Of a DNA stretch of 35,988 bases, positions 14,975-22,739 are shown in pieces. The position numbers and the translations under genes are program-made. The stretch spans positions 1 through 35,988 of the forward strand of contig DATLSM010000076.1 in NCBI GenBank assembly GCA_035534175.1, read 5' to 3'. The number at the start of each line of letters is the position of its first letter. Position 1 is the stretch's first letter. The stretch is from DATLSM01 sp035534175 (GTDB lineage Bacteria; Actinomycetota; Thermoleophilia; Solirubrobacterales; 70-9). The notes below the pieces were generated by a model that did no database searches, was not told where the DNA came from, and saw only the letters and a list, made by a program, of their open reading frames with translations.

Positions 14975-15355
14975 GTGATTGAGGCCTCCGAGACTCCGCC
15001 AGCTGCCATTTCCCTGACCGGCAAGGCCGTCGAGAAGATCGGCGAGCTGCTCGGCGGGCAGGAGAGCGACAGAGATCAGGCGCTGCGGGTCGCCGTCCGC
15101 GGCGGCGGCTGCTCCGGCTTCCAGTATGCGCTGGCCTTCGACCGGCCCAAGGAGGACGACAAGGTGTTCAAGGTCGACGGCGTCTCGGTCATCGTCGACA
15201 AGGTCAGCATGCAATTCGTGTTCGGTTCAGAGGTCGACTACGTCGAAGGCCTCCAGGGCGCCGGCTTCCAGGTCAACAACCCCAATGTGGTCGCGGCCTG
15301 TGGCTGCGGCTCCTCCTTTCAGGTGAAAGAGGACGCCGCAGGGGCCGCGGTCTAG
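14975..15355 (+). CDS. A-type iron-sulfur carrier (HesB/IscA/ErpA family)
   Basis: The protein has 126 residues from GTG 14975 (133 from ATG 14954). The three conserved cysteines of A-type carriers are present: one in RGGGCSGFQYAL and two in AACGCGSSFQV near the C-terminus, along with the central VSMQFVFGSEVDY strand. Such proteins receive Fe-S clusters and hand them to target enzymes. The gene faces the Grx4-BolA-FprA operon tail to tail. Their stop codons overlap in the palindrome CTAG (15352-15355), so no terminator fits between them. ErpA is the likeliest type, since it is a single gene without isc neighbours. Confidence 0.93.
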   Translation: MIEASETPPAAISLTGKAVEKIGELLGGQESDRDQALRVAVRGGGCSGFQYALAFDRPKEDDKVFKVDGVSVIVDKVSMQFVFGSEVDYVEGLQGAGFQVNNPNVVAACGCGSSFQVKEDAAGAAV

Positions 15356-15747
15356 CTGCCGTCGATTTGTAGCGGCGGCGATTGCGCCGGCTGGGCGGCC
15401 GGAGCGGCGGCGACGGCGGGCTGCTTGGCGCCCAGCGCCTCGGCCAGCTCGCCGGACTCGAGCATCTCCTCGACGATGTCGGCGCCGCCGATCAGCTCGC
15501 CGTTCACGTAGAGCTGGGGGAAGGTCTGCCAGTCAGAGATCTCGGCGGTGACATCGCGCAGCGGCTGAAGCGCAGGAAGGACATCGATCGCTCCGTACTC
15601 GACGTCGAGGGAGTCGAGTACCTGCACCACTCGCATCGAGAAGCCGCAGCGCGGGGCATCGGGGGTTCCTTTCATGAAGAGCAGCACCGGGTTGGCGGCG
15701 ATCAGCTCCTCGACTCTGGACTTCAGCTCAGGGTCGGCCATCGACAT
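15352..15747 (-). CDS. Monothiol glutaredoxin (Grx4/GrxD type)
   Basis: This is a 131-residue protein from ATG 15747 (MSMADPELKSRVEELI). It has the monothiol CGFS active site (PRCGFSMRV), the upstream FMKGTPDAP loop, the TFPQLYVNGELIGGADIVEEM strand-helix (quoted in part as TFPQLY and GGADI), and all expected glutathione/cluster-binding positions. CGFS glutaredoxins bridge a [2Fe-2S] cluster with glutathione and pair with BolA. An Ala/Pro/Gln-rich C-terminal tail of about 27 residues is unusual and probably disordered. The gene starts 7 bases after the BolA stop on the same strand, so the partners are co-expressed. A longer frame reaches 15807 but overlaps bolA. Confidence 0.93.
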   Translation of the reverse strand: MSMADPELKSRVEELIAANPVLLFMKGTPDAPRCGFSMRVVQVLDSLDVEYGAIDVLPALQPLRDVTAEISDWQTFPQLYVNGELIGGADIVEEMLESGELAEALGAKQPAVAAAPAAQPAQSPPLQIDGS

Positions 15748-15754
15748 AGGGTAG

Positions 15755-15991
15755 CTACCCGGGGACCCCGGTCCTGACCGATAGGGCGTGGATGGTTCCA
15801 TCGTCAAACCTGGCGCTCAGCGCGGCCTTGACCAGGCGGTGCTGGTCAATCCGCGAGAGTCCCTCGAACTGCCTGGCGAGGACCGTCGCCCGCAGGTGGT
15901 CGCCGGCGCCGGTCTCATCGACCACCTCGACCGCGGCGCCGGGGAGCGCCGCCTCGATCATCGCCCTCAGCTCCGCCAGGTCGGCCGCCAT
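15755..15991 (-). CDS. BolA family protein
   Basis: This is a 78-residue BolA-like protein. It has the GDHLRATVLARQFEGLSRIDQHRLV core, given here in part, with the conserved His pair positions (GDH and QHR) and the Phe-Glu-Gly turn. BolA proteins pair with CGFS glutaredoxins to hold or deliver [2Fe-2S] clusters. The ATG overlaps the FprA stop by one base (TGATG), and grx4 follows 7 bases after its stop, so the three genes form one translationally coupled unit. Confidence 0.9.
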   Translation of the reverse strand: MAADLAELRAMIEAALPGAAVEVVDETGAGDHLRATVLARQFEGLSRIDQHRLVKAALSARFDDGTIHALSVRTGVPG

Positions 15992-17403
15992 CAGCGCTCG
16001 GCGGCATCGAGAGCGCCCGCCTGCTCGAGCATCTCCTCGACCCGGACGAACTTGACCCGGGGACGCCCGTGGGGCTCTCCGCGGCCGACCTCGGCTTGGT
16101 CGATTGCCTGCCAGTCCTCGAAGCTGACGTAGCGGATGCCGCGCGCGGCGAGCAAATCCTCGACCGCCGCGGGCTCGGGGCTAGCGGGGGTGAGCAGGGT
16201 CTGTGACTCGACGTCGACGAGCAGGTGCCTGACGGTCTCCAGCGCATCTTTCTTGTTCGTCCCGATTACGCCCGAGGGTCCCCGCTTGATCCAGCCGGCG
16301 GTGTAGTGCCCGACTCTGTGACCGGCGTCGTGGGAGTCCAGCACGCGCCCTCCATCGTTGAGGATCAACCCTCGCGCATGGTCGAAGGGGACGCCCTCGA
16401 TCGGCACCCCGGTGTAGCCGACCGAGCGCAGCACCAGGCCGCAGGCCAACTCCTCGCGTGCGCCGGTATCCCTGGCGCGCAGGGCACCGCCCTCCTCCAC
16501 CAGCTCGTTGCGCCCGATCACGATTCTCTCGACCCTGCCGTCCCCCCCAATCTCGATCGGGGAGGCGAGGAAGCGCAGCACGATCCGCCTGCGCTTGCCC
16601 CGCGACTCGCGCTGGGAGAACTCGCGCAGCGTCTCGACGTTCACCCGGGTCGTCTTGTCGGCGTCCTCGGAGTCGAGGTAGGCCTGGCTGGCGGAGTCCA
16701 GGGCGACCTCCGAGGGGTCGACGACGATGTCGGCGTCCTCCATCTCGCCCAGCTCCCTGATCTCGGGGTTGGTGAATGCGGCCTGGGCGGGTCCGCGGCG
16801 GCCGAGCACCACGATCTCGCGGATCGAGCTGCGGTCGAGCGCCTCGATCGCGTGGTCGGCGGTGTCGGTCTGGCGCAGCTCGTGGTCGGTCAGCGCCAGC
16901 ATGCGGGCGACGTCCATCGCCACGTTGCCGTTGCCGATCACCACCGCCCGCTCGCCGGAGAGGTCGAACTCCTCTTCGGCGTAGTCGGGGTGGGCGTTGT
17001 ACCAGCCGACGAAAGCGGTGGCGGCGTGGCTGCCGGGCAGGTCCTCGCCGGGCACTCCGAGCTGACGGTCGGTCTCACAGCCGAGGGTGAAGACGATCGC
17101 GTGGTAGAGCCGCTCGAGGTCCTGGACCTCGATGTCGTGGCCGACCTTGACATTGCCGAAAAAGCGGAAGCCATCGCGCGCCGCTGTTTTCTCGAAGACG
17201 CGGATCACCGACTTGATCTTGGGATGATCCGGCGCGACGCCCCCGCGGACCAGGCCAAAGGGGGTGGGGAGCCGGTCAAAGAGGTCGACCTGGGCGTGCA
17301 CCTCGCCGTCCTTGAGAATGTGCTCGGCTGCATAGAAGCCCGATGGGCCGGCGCCGACGATGGCGACGCGAAGGGGGTTCTCGGGAGTTCCGACCTTGGC
17401 CAT
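15991..17403 (-). CDS. fprA: Ferredoxin/adrenodoxin-type NADP+ reductase (FprA-like)
   Basis: The enzyme has 470 residues from ATG 17403. The FAD-binding motif VAIVGAGPSGFYAAEHIL lies near the N-terminus; the family motif TPFGLVRGGVAPDHP follows; the NADP-binding glycine motif VVIGNGNVAMDVARML is near the middle; the late segment VGHYTAGWIKRGPSGVIGTN is diagnostic of the adrenodoxin-reductase branch (motifs quoted up to 20 residues). It transfers electrons between NADPH and ferredoxin or a P450/Fe-S partner. A frame extension to 17466 lacks support. A -10-like TATCCT lies at 17421-17416, 12 bases upstream. As first gene of the fprA-bolA-grx4 operon it could supply electrons for Fe-S handling. 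Confidence 0.93.
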   Translation of the reverse strand: MAKVGTPENPLRVAIVGAGPSGFYAAEHILKDGEVHAQVDLFDRLPTPFGLVRGGVAPDHPKIKSVIRVFEKTAARDGFRFFGNVKVGHDIEVQDLERLYHAIVFTLGCETDRQLGVPGEDLPGSHAATAFVGWYNAHPDYAEEEFDLSGERAVVIGNGNVAMDVARMLALTDHELRQTDTADHAIEALDRSSIREIVVLGRRGPAQAAFTNPEIRELGEMEDADIVVDPSEVALDSASQAYLDSEDADKTTRVNVETLREFSQRESRGKRRRIVLRFLASPIEIGGDGRVERIVIGRNELVEEGGALRARDTGAREELACGLVLRSVGYTGVPIEGVPFDHARGLILNDGGRVLDSHDAGHRVGHYTAGWIKRGPSGVIGTNKKDALETVRHLLVDVESQTLLTPASPEPAAVEDLLAARGIRYVSFEDWQAIDQAEVGRGEPHGRPRVKFVRVEEMLEQAGALDAAER

Positions 17404-17682
17404 GGGGAAGGCGGAAGGATAGGGAACGCCGCGAACGCCGCCCGCAGGTCCCCGGGCGCATCTCATCGCGCTGCGGACAGATTCCGTGCCTTATCTTGGC
17501 CAGCCGCGAGCGGCGAAACAGCTCGAGATGGGCCGCCGCCTCCTCACCTCCAGCCGCGCCCCGCCGGTCGGTGGGCGCTCCCACCAGGCCCAGATCGTGT
17601 GCGGGTCGATGTCGCGGGGCTAACCTCGTTCAGGCTGATCAGGCGGTGCTGATCGGCAATCGGGTGGCTGAGGATGAGGACC
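17404..17682 (-). other. Gap between hemQ and fprA with two small hairpins
   Basis: This 279-base gap carries no convincing gene. It contains GATCAG/CTGATC (17637-17642 with 17649-17654), which is also a direct repeat of GCTGATC, and a tight GGTGGG/CCCACC hairpin with a 4-base loop (17570-17585). Neither is followed by a T-run on the minus strand. The probable -10 for fprA is TATCCT at 17421-17416. Confidence 0.35.
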
Positions 17683-18387
17683 TCACCTCGGGCTGAGGGC
17701 CTCCCGGGCGACGCTCGCCACGCCGTCGAGTGCGTCCAGCGCTTTGCCCACCGACATCGCCACGCAGGTGAAGATCGGGGTCTCGCGCTCGGTGTACTCG
17801 CTTGACTCCGTCGGGCGCAACTCGTTGACCAGATCAAGGAACATGCCCGGGTCATCGGCCTCGAAGGAGACGACGAACTCCTGGTCGTCGAGGCCGAAGG
17901 AGTAGCAGGTGTTGATCGTGATCTCGGGGTAGCGGCGGCCGACCTCGATGTGGCTTTTCATTATTCGCCCACGCTCCTCGGCCGCCAGCCCGTACCACCG
18001 GCGCTGCTTGACCATCGGGTAGACGAAGAGGTACTTGCGCTCCGAGACGCAGATCTCCGGCCGCGCCTGCTCCTCAGAGTAGGGAGAGCGTTTGGTCATG
18101 GAGAGGAACGAGTGCGGCGTTTCGGCCCATTTGGCGAGCCCGCTCTGGCCGAGGACGACGTGGAAGGTGTGGAGGTCGTCGAGGTTGGGGCTCTGGCTGA
18201 GCAGGAGGAGGTCGACGTCGCCGCGCGTGCCTATGGTTGAGTACGCGCGCAGCGATCGGTCCGCGGCGAAGTCCTCACAGGCGGCGAGGAACTCCCGCTT
18301 GTCGGCAGCGCGAAGCTCTGGATCTCTACGGTGCCAGGCTGAATCGACCTTGAAGAACGTGAACTTGGCGAAAGTGCGGTCGGCCAT
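17683..18387 (-). CDS. hemQ: HemQ/coproheme decarboxylase (chlorite dismutase family)
   Basis: This is a 234-residue protein of the chlorite dismutase family. The coproheme decarboxylase landmarks are present: Y123 and K127 in FVYPMVKQRRWYGL (the catalytic Tyr and Lys of the YPM-K motif) and H146 in KSHIEVGRRYP (the proximal heme ligand). It lacks the distal Arg context of true chlorite dismutases as far as I can judge. It would convert coproheme III to heme b in the last step of the actinobacterial/firmicute heme pathway. ATG 18387 is preferred over a longer frame to 18549. TATCGT (18400-18395) lies 7 bases before the ATG, implying a leaderless transcript. Confidence 0.9.
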   Translation of the reverse strand: MADRTFAKFTFFKVDSAWHRRDPELRAADKREFLAACEDFAADRSLRAYSTIGTRGDVDLLLLSQSPNLDDLHTFHVVLGQSGLAKWAETPHSFLSMTKRSPYSEEQARPEICVSERKYLFVYPMVKQRRWYGLAAEERGRIMKSHIEVGRRYPEITINTCYSFGLDDQEFVVSFEADDPGMFLDLVNELRPTESSEYTERETPIFTCVAMSVGKALDALDGVASVAREALSPR

Positions 18388-20326
18388 TCTGCTGACGATA
18401 GCGGCCGTTGCTCTGTGGGTTTTGGCGGGACTCGGGTGGGGGGTTTCGCCTAACTCTTTCGCCGAGGCCTCTGCGGCTCTCCCCCTGCGGGGCGTCGGAA
18501 AAGCGCCTGGCGCTCCACCTCCCACCCGGGTCTCGGCTACCAGGGTCACCTTAGTTCTGCTGCCGCGCGGGACCGGGGTGGGGGAGCTGGCGAGTGTTCG
18601 GCGGATTTCGCCCGGGTTGTTGAGCGCTGGGCTGGGGAACGTGCCGGTGGAGCAGACCTATCTGGACATCACCCAGGGGAACAGAGTGTTTGACTCCCTC
18701 TACAGCGCTCAGCTGCCAAAGTCGGGAGCAGGCGGGCCCTGCGGTGCCTGGTGGCGGGCGGTGATGGAGCGGGCCGAATCGGCGCCGGCGGAAATCGTTC
18801 CGGGGCTTCTGGCTTCAACCCTGGAGGCGGCCGGCGTCGGGGTGGTCAAGGGGAGCGGAGCGTCCTGTGCATTTTTCCCGCCTCCTGCGCGGATCCAGGT
18901 TCCAGCCAAAAGGCTTATTGGAGCCTCCGCTCCCCACCCCAGAGGATCCTTCGAGGTCCGCGGTGCGTTGCTGAGACAACTCCCGGCCCTGGTCAGCCGC
19001 CTTCGCGGGAACGATCTTCTGATTGCGATCGAGAGGCCGCCTCCGGCCAATGACCGGGAGCTGGCGATCGGAATCGCCGGGAGGGGGTTCGACGGAAACC
19101 TCACCTCCGCCAGCACGCGGACGAACGGGTACGTGCTTTCCACCGACATTGCTCCGACGGTCCTGCAGCAGCTGGGGGTTGGGATTCCCTCGCCGGTATC
19201 CGGGCAGCCGATTCGCTCCGAGGGCTCCGTCGATCCAGGCGAGGTGGCCTCCCTGGGGAATCGGATGGCGGTCATCTCCGGCAGGCGCGGGCCGGTGATC
19301 GGAGGCGGCCTCCTCGCCTGGCTGCTTGCCCTCGGGGTGGCGGTGGTCGTGACCCAGGGTCGTCTCGCCCGGCCGGGCGTTCGCCTCCTTGGGCTCAGCG
19401 TGGTCTACCTGCCCCTGGCGCTTTTGGCGGCGGCCGCGTTTGAGCCCAGCCAAGGGGCCGAACAGGCGATCGCGATCCTCGGTGTGCCGCTGCTGGCGGC
19501 CCTGACGCTCGCCGCGCTTGGTGGCTACCGGGCGCTGGCGGTCGCCTCGGCGGCGACCGTCCTCGCCTATACGGCCGACGTGATCGTCGGCTCACCGCTC
19601 ACCGCCATCTCCCTGTTGGGGCCCAATCCTGGCCTCGGGGTGCGGTTCTACGGGATCGGCAACGAGCTGGAGGCCTTGCTCGTGGTGCTGGTGATCGGCG
19701 GGACCGGGGCGGGGTTGGCCGGGTTCGCCCCGCGGCTCTCGCCCCGCGGCTGTGCAATCGCCTTCCTCGCGATCGGCATGTCCTTCGCCGCGATCTTCGC
19801 CGTCGGGCAGTTCGGCGCCGACGTGGGGGCGGCGGTCGATTTTCCCGCCGGCGCCGCTGTCGCCGCCGCGGTGATCGCCGGAGGACGGCGCCGCCCTTTG
19901 CTGCTGGTGCTCGCCGCGCCATTCATTGCGCTGGCCCTGCTGGCGCTTGCGGACCTCCTCTCCGGGGCCAACGCCCACCTGACCCGCTCGGTGCTCGACG
20001 CCAGCGGCTCTCACCAATTGGCTGATGTCGCCCAGTCTCGTCTCGAGCTCACCGTTCGCAGCTTCGTCCGTCCCATTGTCCTCGTTTTCCTGCCGCTGAT
20101 CCTCCTCGTCGTGGCCTTCGCGGTGTGGAGACGCGAGCGTCTGGGGGCATGGCTGCGAGACTGCCCGGCGATGCGGGCCGGGTTGGTCGGGGGGGTGACC
20201 GCGGTCGTGGTCGGAGCGCTCGCCAACGACTCCGGCGCACTGATGCTGGAGATCGGCGGCGCCTATCTCCTGGTGTTCGCCGGATACGTCTGGGCCGATG
20301 GCCTGGGGCCGGTGAGGCCCGGATGA
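18374..20326 (+). CDS. Polytopic membrane protein with alkaline-phosphatase-like N-domain
   Basis: From GTG 18374 the protein has about 650 residues. An N-terminal signal/anchor (AILLTIAAVALWVLAGLGWG) leads into an extracytoplasmic domain of about 270 residues. Near its end is STDIAPTVLQQLGVGIPSPV, closely resembling the C-terminal strand-helix of alkaline-phosphatase-superfamily hydrolases. The metal-binding Asp/His set is not obvious, so it may be inactive. About ten transmembrane helices follow, including GVRFYGIGNELEALL, a motif (YGIGNE) I associate with an uncharacterised membrane family. The start overlaps the divergent hemQ start by 14 bases, so a start a little downstream is possible. 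A longer frame to 18092 is antisense to hemQ. It may act on envelope lipids or glycans; this is inference. Confidence 0.8.
   Translation: MRSAILLTIAAVALWVLAGLGWGVSPNSFAEASAALPLRGVGKAPGAPPPTRVSATRVTLVLLPRGTGVGELASVRRISPGLLSAGLGNVPVEQTYLDITQGNRVFDSLYSAQLPKSGAGGPCGAWWRAVMERAESAPAEIVPGLLASTLEAAGVGVVKGSGASCAFFPPPARIQVPAKRLIGASAPHPRGSFEVRGALLRQLPALVSRLRGNDLLIAIERPPPANDRELAIGIAGRGFDGNLTSASTRTNGYVLSTDIAPTVLQQLGVGIPSPVSGQPIRSEGSVDPGEVASLGNRMAVISGRRGPVIGGGLLAWLLALGVAVVVTQGRLARPGVRLLGLSVVYLPLALLAAAAFEPSQGAEQAIAILGVPLLAALTLAALGGYRALAVASAATVLAYTADVIVGSPLTAISLLGPNPGLGVRFYGIGNELEALLVVLVIGGTGAGLAGFAPRLSPRGCAIAFLAIGMSFAAIFAVGQFGADVGAAVDFPAGAAVAAAVIAGGRRRPLLLVLAAPFIALALLALADLLSGANAHLTRSVLDASGSHQLADVAQSRLELTVRSFVRPIVLVFLPLILLVVAFAVWRRERLGAWLRDCPAMRAGLVGGVTAVVVGALANDSGALMLEIGGAYLLVFAGYVWADGLGPVRPG
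18395..18400 (-). promoter_or_regulatory. Probable -10 of hemQ (leaderless)
   Basis: TATCGT on the minus strand, 7 bases before the hemQ ATG. The same hexamer stands at a similar distance before the gene at 4950. Confidence 0.45.
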
Positions 20327-20331
20327 TCGAT

Positions 20332-20337
20332 TACCCT
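20332..20337 (+). promoter_or_regulatory. Possible -10 of the glycosyltransferase fusion gene
   Basis: TACCCT fits TANNNT and ends 9 bases before GTG 20347. No SD precedes that GTG, so either a leaderless transcript or coupling with the upstream gene (20 bases away) is expected. Confidence 0.35.
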
Positions 20338-20346
20338 TAACACCTT

Positions 20347-22665
20347 GTGCGAATAGCTCTCGTCTCGCCATATTCCTGGAGCTACCAGGGCGGCGTGAAC
20401 CGCCACGTGGAGGCGCTGGCGGAGGAGTTCCTCGGTCGTGGCCATCACGTTCGCGTGCTCGCTCCCTTCGACCCGCCCGGCCTGTTCACCCGCGTGGCTC
20501 ATCGAGCCCAGGCAGAGCCCTCCCAGCCGCCCGACTACTTTGTTCCTCTGGGCCGCTCGATCGGGATCGCCTCCAACGGCGCGATCTCCAATCTCGCCCC
20601 ATACCCGGCTGGTGGCGTCATCGCGCCCCGGCGAGAGCTTCGCCGGGGCGACTTCGACCTGGTCCACGTGCACGAGCCGGTGGTACCGCTGGTCGGCTGG
20701 AACGCGGCGCTCGGCGCTCGCGTCCCGGTCGTCGGCACCTTCCATGCCTATTCGACCAGGGCGATCCCCAACCACATCGCCAGCGCCTTCGGCGCCCGGC
20801 GCGTCCTCAACCGGCTCTCGGCCCGGATCGCCGTTTCCCAGGCCGCGGCCTGGACCGGGCGCCGCTGGTTCGGCGGCGAGTACGAGATCGTCCCCAACGG
20901 GGTCGACGTCGACGCCGCCCCGAGTGCTCCGAAGCCCCCCAGCGAGGAGCTGAGGGTGCTGTTCGTCGGCCGTCCCGAGGAGCGCAAGGGCCTGCCTGTC
21001 TTGCTCGCCGCATTCGGTGCCCTGGTCGAGCACGTGCCATGTCGCCTGACGGTGATCGGGGCCGAGCGCGAGGACGTCCTCCGCTACCTGGCCGACCCCG
21101 AACTGATGCGCTGGATCGACGTCGGCGGTCGGGTTTCCGGCGATGCGCTGTGGCGCTCCCTGCACGAGGCCGACGTGCTCTGTGCCCCGTCGCTCTCGGG
21201 CGAGAGCTTCGGCATGGTCCTGACCGAGGCTTTCGCCGCCGGCACGCCGGTGATCGCCTCCGCGATCGCGGGTTACAGCGATGTGGTGAGCGACGGCGTC
21301 GACGGCGTGCTGGTTCCACCCGCCGATCCCCAGCGCCTGGCCGAGGAACTGCAGCGCGTCCACCACGAGCCCGAGCGTCTGCGGGCCATGGGCGAGGCGG
21401 CGCGGCGCAGCGCCCAGCGCTACGCCTGGCCGCGCGTCGCCGACCGGGTGACGGAGGTCTACGAACGGGCGATCGAGATTCCCCAGCCGCGGAGCAGCGG
21501 CGAGCGCATCGCCCACTGGTCCGGTGTGCGGCCGGCGGACGGCGGCCCCCGTCGGCGGCCGGAGCGCCTGCCCTCGCCCGACCCCGCGCCCCTGCGTCAG
21601 GGGAGCCGGCGCCGGGTGGTCCGTCGCGCCGGGTTGGGTCTGGCCGGCGCTCTGGGGATCGGGCTGACGGCGCTGGCGGCGCAGAAGATCGGCATCGACA
21701 ACGTGGTCGAAAGCATCGTCCACTCCAACCTCACCCTGGTGCTGGTGGCCTGCGGATTGATGGCGCTCTCGCTCTTCGTCCGCGCTGCCGCCTGGTACTG
21801 GATCGTGCGAGCCGCGCTACCGACTCGGCCGGTCCGCCGCCGCGACGTCACCGCGGCGACGATGATCGGGGTGCTGATGTCGGCGACGCTGCCGGCGCGC
21901 CTGGGCGAGCCGGCGCGCGCGGTGTCCCTCGCTCGTCGCACCGGGAGGATGAGGGAAACGTTTCCCGTCCTGCTCGGGACCCTGGTCTCCCAGACGGTGC
22001 TCAACCTGGTTGCCCTGGTCCTGCTCGGCGTGATCATCGTCTCCACCACACCGCTCTTTCACTCCAGCACGCAGACCCTCTTCGCTTTCAGCCTGGTGCC
22101 GTTATTGCTGCTGGTCCTCGTGCTGTTCGCGCCGCTTTTGATGCGCCGCAATGGCAACGGCCGCTTGGCGCGACTCGGCGCCACGCTGCACGGGGCGCTG
22201 CTCCAGGTGCGGGCCGGGCTGGCGATATTCCGTGACCCGCGGCGCGGCGTCGCCGCCTCAATCGCTCAGCTCGGCGCCTGGGCGATCCAGCTTTCGGCAT
22301 GTTGGGCGCTGCTCTATGCGCTCGGCCTCAACGGGCAGGTGGGGATTGGCGCCGCCGCCGCGGTGCTGTTCGCGGTCAATGTCACAGCCGTCGTGCCGGC
22401 GACCCCGGCAAACATCGGTGTCTTTCAGCTCGCCGTGATCAGCGTCCTTCACACCGGCTTCGGCGTCGGAACCGCCGATGCCCTGGCCTACGGGGTGATC
22501 CTTCAGGCGGTGGAGATCGCCACCGCCGTGGCCCTCGGCCTGCCTGCCCTGGTCCGCGAGGGCCTGACCTGGAGCGACCTCCGGGTCCAGGCCCTGTCGG
22601 CGGCTCCGGTACGGCTCGAGCCCCACCCCCGCCGGGGCAAGGCCCGCGATCACATAGGCGCCTGA
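20347..22665 (+). CDS. PimA-like GT4 glycosyltransferase fused to a flippase-like (UPF0104/LPG-synthase TM) domain
   Basis: This 772-residue protein has two parts. Residues 1-380 form a GT4 glycosyltransferase close to PimA, the phosphatidylinositol mannosyltransferase. It has SYQGGVNRHVEAL at the N-terminus, H133 (GTFHAYS), R209 and K214 (VGRPEERKG), and the E286/E294 pair of the EX7E motif (GESFGMVLTEAFA). After a Pro/Arg-rich linker, residues about 430-750 have some eight transmembrane helices of the lysylphosphatidylglycerol-synthase/UPF0104 flippase-like type, including ATLPARLGEPARA and a late NIGVFQLAV motif. One chain could therefore glycosylate a lipid at the inner face and move it across the membrane. 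The two functions are normally separate proteins. Confidence 0.9.
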   Translation: MRIALVSPYSWSYQGGVNRHVEALAEEFLGRGHHVRVLAPFDPPGLFTRVAHRAQAEPSQPPDYFVPLGRSIGIASNGAISNLAPYPAGGVIAPRRELRRGDFDLVHVHEPVVPLVGWNAALGARVPVVGTFHAYSTRAIPNHIASAFGARRVLNRLSARIAVSQAAAWTGRRWFGGEYEIVPNGVDVDAAPSAPKPPSEELRVLFVGRPEERKGLPVLLAAFGALVEHVPCRLTVIGAEREDVLRYLADPELMRWIDVGGRVSGDALWRSLHEADVLCAPSLSGESFGMVLTEAFAAGTPVIASAIAGYSDVVSDGVDGVLVPPADPQRLAEELQRVHHEPERLRAMGEAARRSAQRYAWPRVADRVTEVYERAIEIPQPRSSGERIAHWSGVRPADGGPRRRPERLPSPDPAPLRQGSRRRVVRRAGLGLAGALGIGLTALAAQKIGIDNVVESIVHSNLTLVLVACGLMALSLFVRAAAWYWIVRAALPTRPVRRRDVTAATMIGVLMSATLPARLGEPARAVSLARRTGRMRETFPVLLGTLVSQTVLNLVALVLLGVIIVSTTPLFHSSTQTLFAFSLVPLLLLVLVLFAPLLMRRNGNGRLARLGATLHGALLQVRAGLAIFRDPRRGVAASIAQLGAWAIQLSACWALLYALGLNGQVGIGAAAAVLFAVNVTAVVPATPANIGVFQLAVISVLHTGFGVGTADALAYGVILQAVEIATAVALGLPALVREGLTWSDLRVQALSAAPVRLEPHPRRGKARDHIGA

Positions 22666-22701
22666 AGCTGCCGGCGATAGGTGAGCCCGGCGTCGGCGGG
22701 G

Positions 22702-22722
22702 TACAGTTGGCTGACCAGCCAA
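22702..22722 (+). promoter_or_regulatory. Promoter and palindrome before the aldehyde dehydrogenase
   Basis: A -10-like TACAGT (22702-22707) runs directly into the palindrome TTGGCTGACCAGCCAA (22707-22722, arms of 6), which would cover the transcription start. The layout repeats that at 11069-11101 with a different sequence. CTGACCA (22711-22717) can also pair with TGGTCAG (22733-22739), placing the SD in a loop next to the GTG. Confidence 0.4.
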
Positions 22723-22739
22723 GTGGAAGGAGTGGTCAG

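Noticed and set aside
17544..17855. Minus-strand frame covering the hemQ 3' end and the following gap
   Set aside because: It overlaps hemQ in another frame and shows no family pattern; the readable stretch near 17640-17690 is too short to support a gene.
18092..18373. N-terminal extension of the phosphatase-like membrane protein
   Set aside because: It is antisense to conserved hemQ codons, and the signal/anchor begins after 18374.
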